The notes: generated by a model from the sequence alone, not told the origin. Positions 26,682 to 35,508 are shown, counted from the stretch's first letter. The stretch is DNA of 64,000 nt from CAYTTR01 sp964440805 (GCA_964440805.1 CAYTTR010000009.1:1-64000); one strand, 5' to 3'. Numbers and translations are program-made.

Positions 26682-26764
26682 ATTTACTTCCTCCCTTCCC
26701 CTGTTTTATGCCGGGAAAAAGAATCAAACCATTAATTGAAAATCTTAATAGTCTCCCCACCAGT

Positions 26765-27020
26765 TCTCTTATCTTCTCGCCCACCTATCTTGTTTATCTT
26801 GTTTATCTTGTTTATCTTGTTTATTTAGTCTCACTTATCTCGCCAGCCTCGCCTTTTCCAGCCATTTATGTTAGACAAACCAAATAAATCCAACAAACGT
26901 TATTAACGCAATGAACTTTTCTTTCCCCTTTAGCTCGACTCCTTTTATTTAGCTGAATTAACCGAATAGACTGAGTAGACTAAATAAACCGAACAACTGA
27001 ATCAACTGAATAGACTTAAC
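26765..27020 (-). repeat. Dispersed 9-bp-periodic element, copy 3 (inverted)
   Basis: On the plus strand four perfect TATCTTGTT units (26786-26821) are followed by TATTTAGTC, a CGCCAGCCTCGCC segment, an ACGTTATTAACGCA segment and, at 26950-27020, degenerate 9-base units such as GAATAGACT and GAATCAACT. The reverse complement repeats the order of parts at 8248-8460. This element fills the 373-base gap between nrdJ and the ferritin-like gene; I see no gene in it. Confidence 0.75.
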
Positions 27021-27054
27021 AGACATTCTTTCTTTTAAATTGATTCTGCTTAAT

Positions 27055-27573
27055 TCAAGGACCAATGTGAACAAATTCCTCACCAAAATGAAACTCTTCA
27101 ACATTGTAATAATCAGGAAACTTTTCCAGGAGGTCCATCTCGGATTTTATTATATAGTAATGGCTTCTTTCTACTCGAGTCAAGTACCGGAAAATCTTAT
27201 TGCTTTGAACACCAGCCACTTTCTCTGATGCCTTATGATAAAATTCCTCAGCAGATTTCTCTGCTTCCAAGGCTATTTTGAATAAATCTTTCACTGAAGA
27301 TTGGTCATCAATTTTCGCTTGACCGTAAGCAAGAAAAGATTCCCCAGGCAATTTTAGAGGAGATTCCGGGAACTTCCGGGTAAAAAATCTTTCCAGGAGC
27401 TCTTTGTGTTTTTTTTCTTCCATAACAAGGAATTCGATCTTCTTGAGAAGCAGCTGGTTGCGTATGAGCTGCTTCAAATGAGAATAATAATCTGCAGCTT
27501 CAACTTCAGATTTAACGGCCATGGAAATAATTTCCTCGGGAGTGAGATTTTTAACTTCTCTATATTCCTTCAC
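27055..27573 (-). CDS. Ferritin-like (rubrerythrin-family) diiron protein, paralogue B
   Basis: About 172 residues from the GTG at 27573, chosen because AAGG sits nine bases upstream and the product then starts KEYREVKNLTPEE; the frame is open further up but runs through the rubrerythrin gene. Two helical-pair motifs are visible, SEVEAADYY...MEEKKH and AEKSAEEFY...RVERSH, as in paralogues A and C. It follows rubrerythrin by 16 bases and probably shares its transcript, so a role in peroxide or iron handling is likely. Confidence 0.75.
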   Translation of the reverse strand: MKEYREVKNLTPEEIISMAVKSEVEAADYYSHLKQLIRNQLLLKKIEFLVMEEKKHKELLERFFTRKFPESPLKLPGESFLAYGQAKIDDQSSVKDLFKIALEAEKSAEEFYHKASEKVAGVQSNKIFRYLTRVERSHYYIIKSEMDLLEKFPDYYNVEEFHFGEEFVHIGP

Positions 27574-27589
27574 AGTTAAATACCTTGGT

Positions 27590-28093
27590 TTAAAATTCTT
27601 CAAATTTTTCACGAGGGGAACCGCAAACAGGGCATTTTGCCGGAGCTTCGCCTTCGACCGTGAAACCGCACACAGAACAAACATTTAATACCGTAATATC
27701 AGCATCTTTCCCTTGAGCAGCTGCTTCTTTAGCCTTCTTGTATAATTTTTCATGAACCTTTTCAGCCGCCAGGGCCCAACTTGTTGCGGTTTCCGCTCCT
27801 TTTTCTCCTTGCTTACGGGCAACTTCGATATAGACGGGATACATTTCGTTGACCTCAAAACCTTCTCCTTCAATGGCGGTTTCGAGATTCTCTACAGTGC
27901 TTTTAATTCCCGAGAGAGTGCGGAGGTGATTGGCGGCATGGATTTGTTCAGCATATGAATTGGCCCGGAAAAGCCTGGCGATGTTCTTGAAATTCTCTTT
28001 TTCTGCTTTTTCAGCAAAAGACAGATACCTCATATGAGCCTGACTTTCTCCGGAAAAAGCTTCTTGGAGATTAATTCCGGTCATTTTTTTCAT
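27590..28093 (-). CDS. rbr: Rubrerythrin
   Basis: Non-heme iron peroxidase of anaerobes that reduces hydrogen peroxide to water. The 167-residue protein has the N-terminal four-helix diiron domain (EAFSGESQAHMRYLSFAEKA, and AEQIHAANH) and a C-terminal rubredoxin-like site CSVCGFT...CPVCGSPREKFEEF. ATG 28093 is preceded by AAGGAGGA. A ten-base inverted repeat (28130-28160) lies just upstream. Confidence 0.95.
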   Translation of the reverse strand: MKKMTGINLQEAFSGESQAHMRYLSFAEKAEKENFKNIARLFRANSYAEQIHAANHLRTLSGIKSTVENLETAIEGEGFEVNEMYPVYIEVARKQGEKGAETATSWALAAEKVHEKLYKKAKEAAAQGKDADITVLNVCSVCGFTVEGEAPAKCPVCGSPREKFEEF

Positions 28094-28129
28094 TTCGATC
28101 CTCCTTATTTTTGTATCATAAAATCCGAA

Positions 28130-28160
28130 CTTTGATTAACTCAATCAAGGTTAATCAAAG
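28130..28160. promoter_or_regulatory. Inverted repeat upstream of rubrerythrin
   Basis: Perfect arms CTTTGATTAA (28130-28139) and TTAATCAAAG (28151-28160) flank 11 bases. The right arm overlaps the nadA stop codon. It could be an operator for a peroxide or metal regulator, or a weak hairpin after nadA; it lacks the T-run of a terminator. Confidence 0.4.
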
Positions 28161-29060
28161 CTGGATCATTTTCTCAATTGCCGTTAAAGCTTTTTCTCTT
28201 ACTTCCGGGATAACTTCAATGGGATAACGTTCTTCTTCCAAAGCTTTAAGAACACTTAAAAGAGTAATTTTTTTCATATTGGCGCAAAAAGCTGATTCAT
28301 TGGCCGGAATAAACTCAACCTCAGGATTGATTTTTTTCAGACGGTGAATGATTCCGGTTTCTGTGCCGATTATTACAAATTTTTTACCTGTAGAGGCTGC
28401 TTCTTTGACCATTTTCCCGGTGGAAAAAACTTTGTCCGCCAGGTCTATCACTTCAGGCCGGCACTCCGGATGAACCCAAATTTCCGCCCGGGGGTATAAT
28501 TCTTTTTTCTTTTTTATATCCATGGCCTGAATATTATTATGGACATAACAATAGCCGTCCCAAGGGATCAACTTCTTTTTAGTGTTCCGGGATATATAAC
28601 CGGCCAAGTTCTTATCTGGGATAAACAGAACCGTTTTATCCGGAACTGATTCCACTACCCTCAAAGCATTGGAAGAAGTACAACAAACGTCGGACTCGGC
28701 TTTGACATCAGCAGAAGTGTTGATATAGCAAACAACCGGTTTTTCCGTATAGCGCTTTTTCCACTCTATGAGTTCTTCAGAAGTTATCATATCCGCCATA
28801 GGGCAACCGGCGTTTATTTCGGGCAATAAAACAGTTTTCTCAGGAGAAAGCATCTTGGCTGTTTCAGCCATAAAGTGAACTCCACAGAAAACGATGATAT
28901 CTTCATCCACAGCAGCTGCTCTCTGGCTCAGCTCTAAGGAATCTCCTACAAAATCCGCTACATCCTGGACTTCTCCCCGTTGATAATTGTGGGCCAGAAT
29001 TAGGGCGTTTTTTTTGTTTTTGAGGTAGTCTATTCTCTTTATTGTTTTATCAACATCCAA
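28155..29060 (-). CDS. nadA: Quinolinate synthase
   Basis: Condenses iminoaspartate with dihydroxyacetone phosphate to quinolinate in de novo NAD synthesis; an oxygen-sensitive [4Fe-4S] enzyme. The 301-residue length is normal for the short NadA type. Motifs ILAHNYQRGEVQDVADFVGDS are seen at the start, with CGVHFMAETAK, CCTSSNALRVV and WVHPECRPEV providing the cluster cysteines. It lies just after tusA and the Fe-S assembly genes, consistent with its need for a cluster. nadB and nadC are not in the window. Confidence 0.96.
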   Translation of the reverse strand: MDVDKTIKRIDYLKNKKNALILAHNYQRGEVQDVADFVGDSLELSQRAAAVDEDIIVFCGVHFMAETAKMLSPEKTVLLPEINAGCPMADMITSEELIEWKKRYTEKPVVCYINTSADVKAESDVCCTSSNALRVVESVPDKTVLFIPDKNLAGYISRNTKKKLIPWDGYCYVHNNIQAMDIKKKKELYPRAEIWVHPECRPEVIDLADKVFSTGKMVKEAASTGKKFVIIGTETGIIHRLKKINPEVEFIPANESAFCANMKKITLLSVLKALEEERYPIEVIPEVREKALTAIEKMIQL

Positions 29061-29090
29061 GAGACACCTCCTCTTTTAAAAATATGATTT

Positions 29091-29330
29091 TTATTCTTTG
29101 ACTTTCTTGATATAGATCTTGTAGACTCCATTCTTTTCTTCCATTTTCAAGCATCCCTGTCCTGTCTGTCTGCACCAGGCCGGGATATCTTCTTTGATTC
29201 CTTTATCAGTGGCTATGATTTCCAGTATTTCGCCCACTTTTAATTTCTTGATTATCTCGGATGTTTTAATAACCGGCATAGGACAGAGTAATCCAAAACA
29301 ATCTAATGTGTGATCAGCTTTAATGGTCAT
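29091..29330 (-). CDS. TusA/SirA-family sulfur carrier
   Basis: Small protein of about 79 residues with the family signature LLCPMPVIKT, whose Cys carries persulfide sulfur. I use ATG 29330; a TTG five codons upstream is also possible. TusA proteins accept sulfur from IscS-type desulfurases and pass it to tRNA thiolation or other targets; here it lies in the same operon as iscS and iscU. Confidence 0.85.
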   Translation of the reverse strand: MTIKADHTLDCFGLLCPMPVIKTSEIIKKLKVGEILEIIATDKGIKEDIPAWCRQTGQGCLKMEEKNGVYKIYIKKVKE

Positions 29331-29366
29331 TAACCAGGTTTCCAATCAGATTTATTCAATACTATT

Positions 29367-29942
29367 TTAAACCCTGACCACTGTTGCTCCACAATGAGGA
29401 CATTTTTCCTCATCTTTACGTCTGGGTTGATTGCATTCAGGGCATTTTTCCAGTTCAACCTGACAGCTTTTACAAAATTTTTCAAATCCTTCTAAGGGGC
29501 CTTCACAATAGGGACAATTAATTTGTTTCTTCCTCTCTCTATCAGCTTCAGGCTTGTCTTTATTATCGCGGCCTTTCTTTTTTTCAAGGTAGTTCTCAAT
29601 TGCTTTATGAAGGGCATCAGCTCCCAGGTTGGAACAATGCATTTTATTCTTGGGTAAACCTCCCAATTCATCTGCCACTATTCTGTTGGTTATTTTCATG
29701 GCTTCATCAAGGTTTCTCCCTTTGGCCATTTCACTGACCATGCTGGAGACAGCAATAGCAGCCCCGCAGCCAAAGGTCTGAAATTTGACATCTTCAATCC
29801 TGTCATCTTTGACTTTAATATAGAAAGTCATCATGTCTCCACAAACTGGATTTCCCACCTTTCCTATCCCGTCAGCATTTTCAATTTTTCCTACATTTCG
29901 GGGATTTTGAAAATGGTCCATAACTTTTTCACTATATATCAT
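29367..29942 (-). CDS. iscU: Fe-S scaffold IscU/NifU N-domain fused to zinc ribbons
   Basis: Residues 1-125 are an IscU-type scaffold: cluster ligands are Cys in GNPVCGD (with the Asp), in FGCGAA and in KMHCSNLG. A charged linker (about 126-138) leads to an unusual C-terminal part (139-191) with CPYC, CKSC, CPEC and CPHC pairs, that is two zinc-ribbon-like fingers. Standard IscU is about 128 residues and ends without these. The start overlaps the end of iscS by four bases (ATGA), so translation is coupled with its sulfur donor. Confidence 0.9.
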   Translation of the reverse strand: MIYSEKVMDHFQNPRNVGKIENADGIGKVGNPVCGDMMTFYIKVKDDRIEDVKFQTFGCGAAIAVSSMVSEMAKGRNLDEAMKITNRIVADELGGLPKNKMHCSNLGADALHKAIENYLEKKKGRDNKDKPEADRERKKQINCPYCEGPLEGFEKFCKSCQVELEKCPECNQPRRKDEEKCPHCGATVVRV

Positions 29943-31117
29943 TTCTCCTCCTCCAAGTACTCCGAATACAGAGGCGACATCTGTCTCAGTCTTTCAATAA
30001 TGGGAGGAAAGACTTCCAGGAGATAATCTATGTCTTCCCTTGTATTTTCCTCCACAAAACTGAACACCAAAGAACCCTGGGCCACAGAATGATCCAGTCC
30101 CATGGCCAGAAGAACATGAGAGGCTTTTAGGGCTCGGGAAGTACAGGCTGAGCCGCTGGAAGCTGCGATTCCCTTCATATCGAGATTGAGCAACATAGCC
30201 TCTCCTTCAACAAAACGCACACAAAAACTGGCATGGTGAGGAAGCCTTCTTTCAGGATGCCCGGTCAGAATAACATGGTTAACTTTTTTGGGAAGAAGTT
30301 TGATCAAACGATCGCGAAGAGGAAGAATATTTGTTTCTCTTTCCTTCATCCTCTGCTGGGCAAGTTCTGCAGCCCGGCCCATCCCAACTATTCCAGCCAC
30401 ATTTTCAGTTCCTGCCCGGAGGCCACTTTCCTGGATTCCTCCATGAATCAAAGGAATTATTCTGGTTCCTTTTTTTATAAAAAGAGCAGCTGCTCCCTTA
30501 GAACCATAGAACTGGTGACCAGCCAAACTCATTGCATCAACCTTCAAGTTTCGTACATCAATGGGAATATTTCCAGCAGCTGCTACGGCATCAGAGTGAA
30601 AAAGAACTTCCTTCTCCTGACAAACAGCAGCAATTTCTTTTACGGGCTGACTGGTGCCAACTTCACTGTTGGCCGTCATTACCGAAACAAGGATGGTATC
30701 AGGAGTAATCATTTTCTCTACATCTTCGGGATCAATCAATCCATGTGAATCACAAGGAACATGACTCAACTTAAATCCCATTTTTTCAAGCTGGAGGCCT
30801 GAGTGCAGAACAGATTGATGTTCAATAGAAGAAAGTATAATATGATTACCTTTCTTCCGATTAGCCAAGGCAAGCCCTTTTATGGCCATGTTATTGGACT
30901 CAGAGCCGCTGGAAGTAAAATATATCTCTTCGGGCTTGGCTTTTAATAACCTGGCGACTTTTTCCCGGGCCTGTTCTATAGCCTTGTAAGCTTGCTGGCC
31001 AAAGGAGTGGAGACTCTGTGGATTACCGAAATGATTATTGAGATAAGGAACCATCGCTTGCCCTACCTCTTCTGAGATAGGTGTAGCAGCGATATGATCG
31101 AAATAAATCCTTTTCAT
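29939..31117 (-). CDS. iscS: Cysteine desulfurase
   Basis: PLP enzyme that takes sulfur from cysteine for Fe-S clusters. The 392-residue protein starts IYFDHIAATPISEEV (family norm is YLDNAATTP), has the PLP-lysine region LAGHQFYGSKGAAALF and the persulfide Cys in SSGSACTSRALK. The loop length fits the NifS/IscS class. Flanked by nfu upstream and iscU downstream. Confidence 0.95.
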   Translation of the reverse strand: MKRIYFDHIAATPISEEVGQAMVPYLNNHFGNPQSLHSFGQQAYKAIEQAREKVARLLKAKPEEIYFTSSGSESNNMAIKGLALANRKKGNHIILSSIEHQSVLHSGLQLEKMGFKLSHVPCDSHGLIDPEDVEKMITPDTILVSVMTANSEVGTSQPVKEIAAVCQEKEVLFHSDAVAAAGNIPIDVRNLKVDAMSLAGHQFYGSKGAAALFIKKGTRIIPLIHGGIQESGLRAGTENVAGIVGMGRAAELAQQRMKERETNILPLRDRLIKLLPKKVNHVILTGHPERRLPHHASFCVRFVEGEAMLLNLDMKGIAASSGSACTSRALKASHVLLAMGLDHSVAQGSLVFSFVEENTREDIDYLLEVFPPIIERLRQMSPLYSEYLEEEK

Positions 31118-31149
31118 TTCTTCCTTTGACCTTATCCTTATCCAGATGA

Positions 31150-31368
31150 TTAAACAGCCACTACTTCTTTAACTTCCGGAATTTCCTTTTTCAGGAGACG
31201 CTCAATTCCCATCTTCAGGGTAATCTGGGACATCGGACACCCCCCGCAAGCTCCGGTAAGTCTGACTTTAACCACTCCATCCTTTACTTCCACCAGCTCT
31301 ACATCTCCTCCATCAGCTTTTAAGCTGGGACGGATTTTAGCCAAAGTCTTTTCTACCTGTTCTCTCAT
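31150..31368 (-). CDS. Nfu-type Fe-S carrier (NifU C-terminal domain)
   Basis: 72 residues consisting of the Nfu domain alone: IRPSLKADGGDVELVEV and the cluster-binding GACGGCPMSQITLKMGIE (CxxC). It carries clusters to target enzymes. It is the first gene of the nfu-iscS-iscU-tusA-nadA run; AGGAGGAA precedes ATG 31368. Confidence 0.93.
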   Translation of the reverse strand: MREQVEKTLAKIRPSLKADGGDVELVEVKDGVVKVRLTGACGGCPMSQITLKMGIERLLKKEIPEVKEVVAV

Positions 31369-31402
31369 TATTCTGTTCCTCCTAAAAGATAATCCAGGTT
31401 AA

Positions 31403-31430
31403 ATAATATCTTATTACTTTTTTATTCCAA
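31403..31430 (-). promoter_or_regulatory. Probable promoter of the Fe-S/NAD operon
   Basis: On the minus strand TTGGAA (31430-31425), a 16-base spacer and TATTAT (31408-31403) stand 35 bases before nfu. No IscR-like site was recognised by eye. Confidence 0.5.
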
Positions 31431-31542
31431 ACTCCATTAAAACCTGAAGAGTTTTTAACTTGTAATCTCCTTCTATTTCTTATCAATTCTATATGATTAC
31501 TGTATATTTTAAAGCTTACCCATCTTAAAGTCAACAACAGGG

Positions 31543-31690
31543 GACTTTCCCCAAAGGGACACCTCTTCCCCAAGACATTTAAATTTTTTTTGTTCCTATC
31601 TTTTAATAATAATTGATCGTAAGGATAATAAATCTAATTCTCTTCTGGAAAGGGTGTCCTTTTAGGGAACGCCCTTTAGGGAACGTCCCC
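31543..31690. repeat. Dispersed GGGGACGTTCCCC hairpin repeat, copies 2 and 3 as an inverted pair
   Basis: Near 31543-31576 a copy reads GGGGACTTTCCCCAAAGGG on the plus strand; near 31643-31690 a second copy lies on the minus strand, with TTTAGGGAACG duplicated in tandem. The second copy ends directly at the purA stop codon. Together they make up most of the second half of the 323-base gap 31369-31691; the first half holds the nfu promoter. Confidence 0.8.
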
Positions 31691-31691
31691 T

Positions 31692-33014
31692 TTACAGTGA
31701 AGCCCTCACTTCATTCAAGTTAACCAATAAGGCCAGCTCTTCTTCAAAAAAGAGGGTTTCTTCTCTTTTCATGCCAGTGGATACAACTGCGATCCGGGCT
31801 TGAATAAGATCCTCTATAAGCTTTAAATAATCAAGAAAGGCAGAAGGCATTTCATCTATATTTTTTGCTTTTTTCAAGCTGGAACTCCAACCTTTTACTG
31901 TTTTATAAACAGGTTTAACTTCCTCAAGTATCCAGCTCTCTGGAGGAAATTCTTTCAGTCTTTCACCTTTGTATTTATATTCTGTACAAACCTGAATTTC
32001 CTCAAATCCCTCCATGACATCCGGTTTCATCAAGGCTATCTTTTCAATACCGTTGAGCTGACAAGCATAACTTACTGCCAGAGCATCAAACCAGCCACAC
32101 CTTCGCGGCCTGCCAGTAGTGGCTCCAAATTCATTTCCGTGTTTTAGAAGTTCCTTGCCTTTGCTTCCATGAATTTCAGTGGGAAAAGGCCCCTCGCCAA
32201 CTCTGGTAGTGTAGGCTTTAGTTACACCCAGAACTACATCTACCTTATCTGGCCCCACACCCAGACCAGTGCATATTCCTCCTGCCGAAGCGCTGGAAGA
32301 AGTCACATAAGGATAAGTTCCATGATCCACATCCAACAAAACACCCTGAGCGCCCTCAAAAAGAACGCTTTTACCTTTTCTTATTTGCTTGTTCAAAAGA
32401 TACGATGTATCACCGATGAATTTTTTAAGTTTCCGGGAATATTCACAATACTCTTCATATATTTTATCTGCCTCAATTAGAGGTTTTGCGAAGTGAGCCA
32501 GGTATATATTTTTTTCCTCGATATTTTTCCATATCTTTTCTTTTAGCAAGGGCAAATTAAGAAGATCCCCCACTCGAATTCCACAACGGCCATACTTATC
32601 AACATAGGAAGGTCCAATCCCCCTCAAAGTGGTTCCGATTTTTTTTTCTATCATCCTTTCTTCTTGAAGTTTCTCTAGCTCTTTATGGTAAGGCAGAATT
32701 AGGTGAGCCTGGCGGCTAATTATAATATTATGCTCATGGTCTATTCCTCTGGCTTTCAAATCATTTAGTTCAGTTAGAAAGGCTGCTGGATCCACCACCA
32801 CTCCATTTCCGATCACACAGAGCTTATCCTCATGAAGAATGCCTGATGGTATCAGATGAAGAACAAACTTTTTCCCTTGAAAACAGACAGTATGTCCGGC
32901 ATTGTGCCCTCCTTGATAACGAGCAACAATATCAAAAGAAGGAGTTAGAAGATCAATTATTTTCCCTTTACCCTCATCACCCCATTGGGTTCCAACTACA
33001 GCCAGGTTTGTCAT
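31692..33014 (-). CDS. purA: Adenylosuccinate synthetase
   Basis: GTP-dependent synthesis of adenylosuccinate from IMP and aspartate; PurB then removes fumarate. The 440-residue protein has the P-loop GTQWGDEGKGKIIDLL, the catalytic His in GGHNAGHTV, and the GTP-binding and IMP-binding segments TTLRGIGPSYVDKYGRCGIR and TTGRPRRCGWFD. It lies 70 bases after the porin gene on the same strand. Confidence 0.97.
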   Translation of the reverse strand: MTNLAVVGTQWGDEGKGKIIDLLTPSFDIVARYQGGHNAGHTVCFQGKKFVLHLIPSGILHEDKLCVIGNGVVVDPAAFLTELNDLKARGIDHEHNIIISRQAHLILPYHKELEKLQEERMIEKKIGTTLRGIGPSYVDKYGRCGIRVGDLLNLPLLKEKIWKNIEEKNIYLAHFAKPLIEADKIYEEYCEYSRKLKKFIGDTSYLLNKQIRKGKSVLFEGAQGVLLDVDHGTYPYVTSSSASAGGICTGLGVGPDKVDVVLGVTKAYTTRVGEGPFPTEIHGSKGKELLKHGNEFGATTGRPRRCGWFDALAVSYACQLNGIEKIALMKPDVMEGFEEIQVCTEYKYKGERLKEFPPESWILEEVKPVYKTVKGWSSSLKKAKNIDEMPSAFLDYLKLIEDLIQARIAVVSTGMKREETLFFEEELALLVNLNEVRASL

Positions 33015-33084
33015 TTCAACTCCTGCTCTTCATTTTTTTCTTCCACCGGAAGGATTCTACCAAATGGCCTTAGGGGAGACAAGC

Positions 33085-34140
33085 TCAAAAAAGCACTGCT
33101 ATCTGGAAAGAAAACCGGTCCTCTTCTAAATCTGCATTCAGGTCAGTATTCCAGTCATATTCGAATTTAAGGAAAAGAACTCTGTCAATGGCATAAACTG
33201 CGCCCAAAGCCCATCGGTTCTTACTTATATTAGTCCCTTCGCCTGGCAAATCCTCTCCAGCAAATCCCTTTCCATGAAAAGGATCGGTGTAAGTTACTTT
33301 CTGATAGCTCAAAACAGGAGTTAGACCTCCCCAATTCAGAGTTGCTTGGACAAAATAACCATCAAGTTCTCCGGTCAAAAATTCTTCTGGATTCTCAATT
33401 TTAGCCCCACTATATTCAGCCAAGAGAGAAAAAGAGGAAGTTACCCAGGAAAAATAAAATCCCTGCAGGTGAATCCAGCGCAGATTTCCATCATCATATT
33501 TCCCTTGATAACGGGAATAACCGACTTCAAAATTTTCCTCAAGCTGCCAGGTGATTTGTCCACCAATCCCCTTATTGGCATTGTTATCAGCCCACTGCTG
33601 CCCCTGACTCAATGTCGATGCTTCGGCCAGGCCATTTCCTGCATAGACTGCATAACGGAGGCCTCCCCATAGGCCTTGGATTCCAATCCCAAGATCACGC
33701 CATCGTTCGGGATAAGTGTATTCGAGGTTCAGGGGACGGTGGATAAGAGCTGTTTCATGAGCCCTGAAAAGCTCATTATAAATTCCGAAGGGAACCAAGT
33801 ACAGCCCTAACCGGAACTCAAACGTTATTGAGGGCTTGAACCTCATCCAGGCCCTATCCAGACTGAAAGAATCGTTCCCTTGCAAATGAAACTCCCCCAG
33901 AAAATCCACGTTGGAGGTAATTTCTTCACTAAAAATCATTCCCAAAACAGGCCGGTAAAACTCACCATGAGTATAATCAGTGTCTACTTGTCCCTTTGAA
34001 TAAGTACAGGAAAGATAAAAAGATGTTTTTCCCGCTAAATTAACTGGAACAATAACAGCCAGTCCCAAACAAAGACTGAACACCTTCTTTTTTAAAGAAT
34101 TGAAAAATCGAAATCGTCTTCCAAAATATCTTTTTTCCAT
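33085..34140 (-). CDS. Outer-membrane porin-like beta-barrel
   Basis: The 351-residue protein has a basic N-terminus, a hydrophobic signal region (about 19-36) and a long series of amphipathic strands ending in FQIAVLF, with a terminal Phe. Short loops such as LGLYLVPFGIYNE and NWGGLTPVLSYQ recall phosphate-selective or general porins, but I cannot name the family with certainty. The ATG overlaps the end of the upstream flavoprotein gene by 49 bases; a later start may be used. Confidence 0.7.
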   Translation of the reverse strand: MEKRYFGRRFRFFNSLKKKVFSLCLGLAVIVPVNLAGKTSFYLSCTYSKGQVDTDYTHGEFYRPVLGMIFSEEITSNVDFLGEFHLQGNDSFSLDRAWMRFKPSITFEFRLGLYLVPFGIYNELFRAHETALIHRPLNLEYTYPERWRDLGIGIQGLWGGLRYAVYAGNGLAEASTLSQGQQWADNNANKGIGGQITWQLEENFEVGYSRYQGKYDDGNLRWIHLQGFYFSWVTSSFSLLAEYSGAKIENPEEFLTGELDGYFVQATLNWGGLTPVLSYQKVTYTDPFHGKGFAGEDLPGEGTNISKNRWALGAVYAIDRVLFLKFEYDWNTDLNADLEEDRFSFQIAVLF

Positions 34141-35294
34141 TGGCTAATATCTTTCTTTTGCTTAACAGCCCGGCTCATTTCATTAATCCCTTTTTTAAGA
34201 CCCAACCAGATTGCTCCTGCGGCTTTCCCATCCTCAAGGACAATTTTTTTATAAATTCCTCTCTCCCTGTCTTCTCTCTTTATTTCTTCAAAATTATCCC
34301 CTTCGGGATTAATAAGACCCAGAGAAGTCAAATCGATTCCCATCACTTTCAGGGTATTGGAGGGTACGGTTCCCCTATACTTTTTCTCTTGACCAGCAAT
34401 ATTGGCAGCTGCTACCTGAGCCTGATCATAGGTTGCCGGAATTATACCATAAGTCACTCCTTGAAACTGAGTTACATCTCCGGCAGCATAGACTTTGGAA
34501 TGACTGGTCCGGCATAATTCATCAATCACCACTCCCTGGTTAACTTCAAGTCCAGCCTCCTTGGCCAGCCCGGTGTTCGGACGGACTCCGGCTGCCACCA
34601 ATGCTGTCTCAGTCCTCATTTCCTTCCCCTCTTGAAAACGAATTCCGGAAATTTCCTCTCTTCCAAGCAATTCTTTAGTCATCATACCCACATGAACACT
34701 AATCCCCATTTTTTCGATTAAATCTTTAAGGATTTCTCCTCCGCGAGGATCGAGTTGCTTAGGCAGGAGATAGGAGAAATATTCCACAATATCTACTTCG
34801 GCCCCCCGGGTTTTAAGAGCCCTGGCAACCTCCAATCCCAAAAGGCCTCCTCCGATTATAATAATCTTTCTCTTCTTATCTACCCTGTCTGTTAAAAAAT
34901 CAGCATCATCAAGAGTTCTCAGGGACAATACCCCTTGTTTATCCATGCCTTTAAAAGGAGGAAAAAATGGCCTTGCGCCATTGGCCAGAACCAGAATGTC
35001 ATATTTCTCCTTTTCTCCTCCCCGTGGTTCCACTTCTCTACTTTGAAGAAAAAGTTTCTCCACCGGTTTTTCAAACTTAACAGAGATATTGCGGGACTCA
35101 AACCATTGCCCGGAAAAAGGGAACAGTTTCTCGCGGGGAAGTTTCCCCGCCAGATATTCGATAAGATTAGGTCTGGGATAATAATGATACTTCTCCTGGG
35201 CAAAGATATCTATAACTGTTTTATCATCCAGCTCCCTTAGTGTTTTGGCCAGAATCACTCCCGCCAGGCCATTGCCTATAATTATTACACGCAT
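34092..35294 (-). CDS. FAD/NAD(P)-dependent oxidoreductase, probable rubredoxin reductase
   Basis: The 400-residue pyridine-nucleotide-disulfide-family flavoprotein has the FAD dinucleotide motif IIIGNGLAGVILA at the start, the NAD(P) motif IIIIGGGLLGLEVA near residue 142, and the second FAD motif KVYAAGDVTQF near 265. A small C-terminal domain follows. It lies 25 bases after a rubredoxin gene, so it probably passes electrons from NAD(P)H to rubredoxin, which can feed rubrerythrins. Substrate is inferred from context. Confidence 0.87.
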   Translation of the reverse strand: MRVIIIGNGLAGVILAKTLRELDDKTVIDIFAQEKYHYYPRPNLIEYLAGKLPREKLFPFSGQWFESRNISVKFEKPVEKLFLQSREVEPRGGEKEKYDILVLANGARPFFPPFKGMDKQGVLSLRTLDDADFLTDRVDKKRKIIIIGGGLLGLEVARALKTRGAEVDIVEYFSYLLPKQLDPRGGEILKDLIEKMGISVHVGMMTKELLGREEISGIRFQEGKEMRTETALVAAGVRPNTGLAKEAGLEVNQGVVIDELCRTSHSKVYAAGDVTQFQGVTYGIIPATYDQAQVAAANIAGQEKKYRGTVPSNTLKVMGIDLTSLGLINPEGDNFEEIKREDRERGIYKKIVLEDGKAAGAIWLGLKKGINEMSRAVKQKKDISQWKKDILEDDFDFSIL

Positions 35295-35319
35295 GCTATT
35301 TTATAAGAAGAGATAAATT

Positions 35320-35481
35320 TCAGTCTATTTTACGAAAAAATTCTTTTCCCACTCCACACTGAGGACAAACCCAGTCATCGGGAAGTCCTTCAAAGGGAGT
35401 TCCCGGTTCTATTCCATTTTCCGGGTCTCCCATTTTTGGATCATAAATATAGCCACAAGCTGTGCATTCCCATTCATCCAT
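35320..35481 (-). CDS. Rubredoxin
   Basis: A 53-residue protein with the two iron-binding pairs CTACGY and CPQCGVGKEFF, and the intervening YDPKMGDPENGIEPGTPF typical of rubredoxin. ATG 35481 has AAAGGAGA at good spacing. It carries single electrons between the flavin reductase downstream (25 bases) and peroxidases such as the ferritin-like protein upstream (27 bases). Confidence 0.95.
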   Translation of the reverse strand: MDEWECTACGYIYDPKMGDPENGIEPGTPFEGLPDDWVCPQCGVGKEFFRKID

Positions 35482-35508
35482 TGATTTCTCCTTTCTTTGG
35501 TCTCATTT

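Noticed and set aside
26786..26830. Possible CRISPR array
   Set aside because: Units are only 9 bases with no spacers, and no cas gene is in the window.
27574..27684. N-terminal extension of ferritin-like paralogue B
   Set aside because: The extension would be translated through the rubrerythrin rubredoxin domain in another frame; GTG 27573 has a ribosome site and fits the family length.
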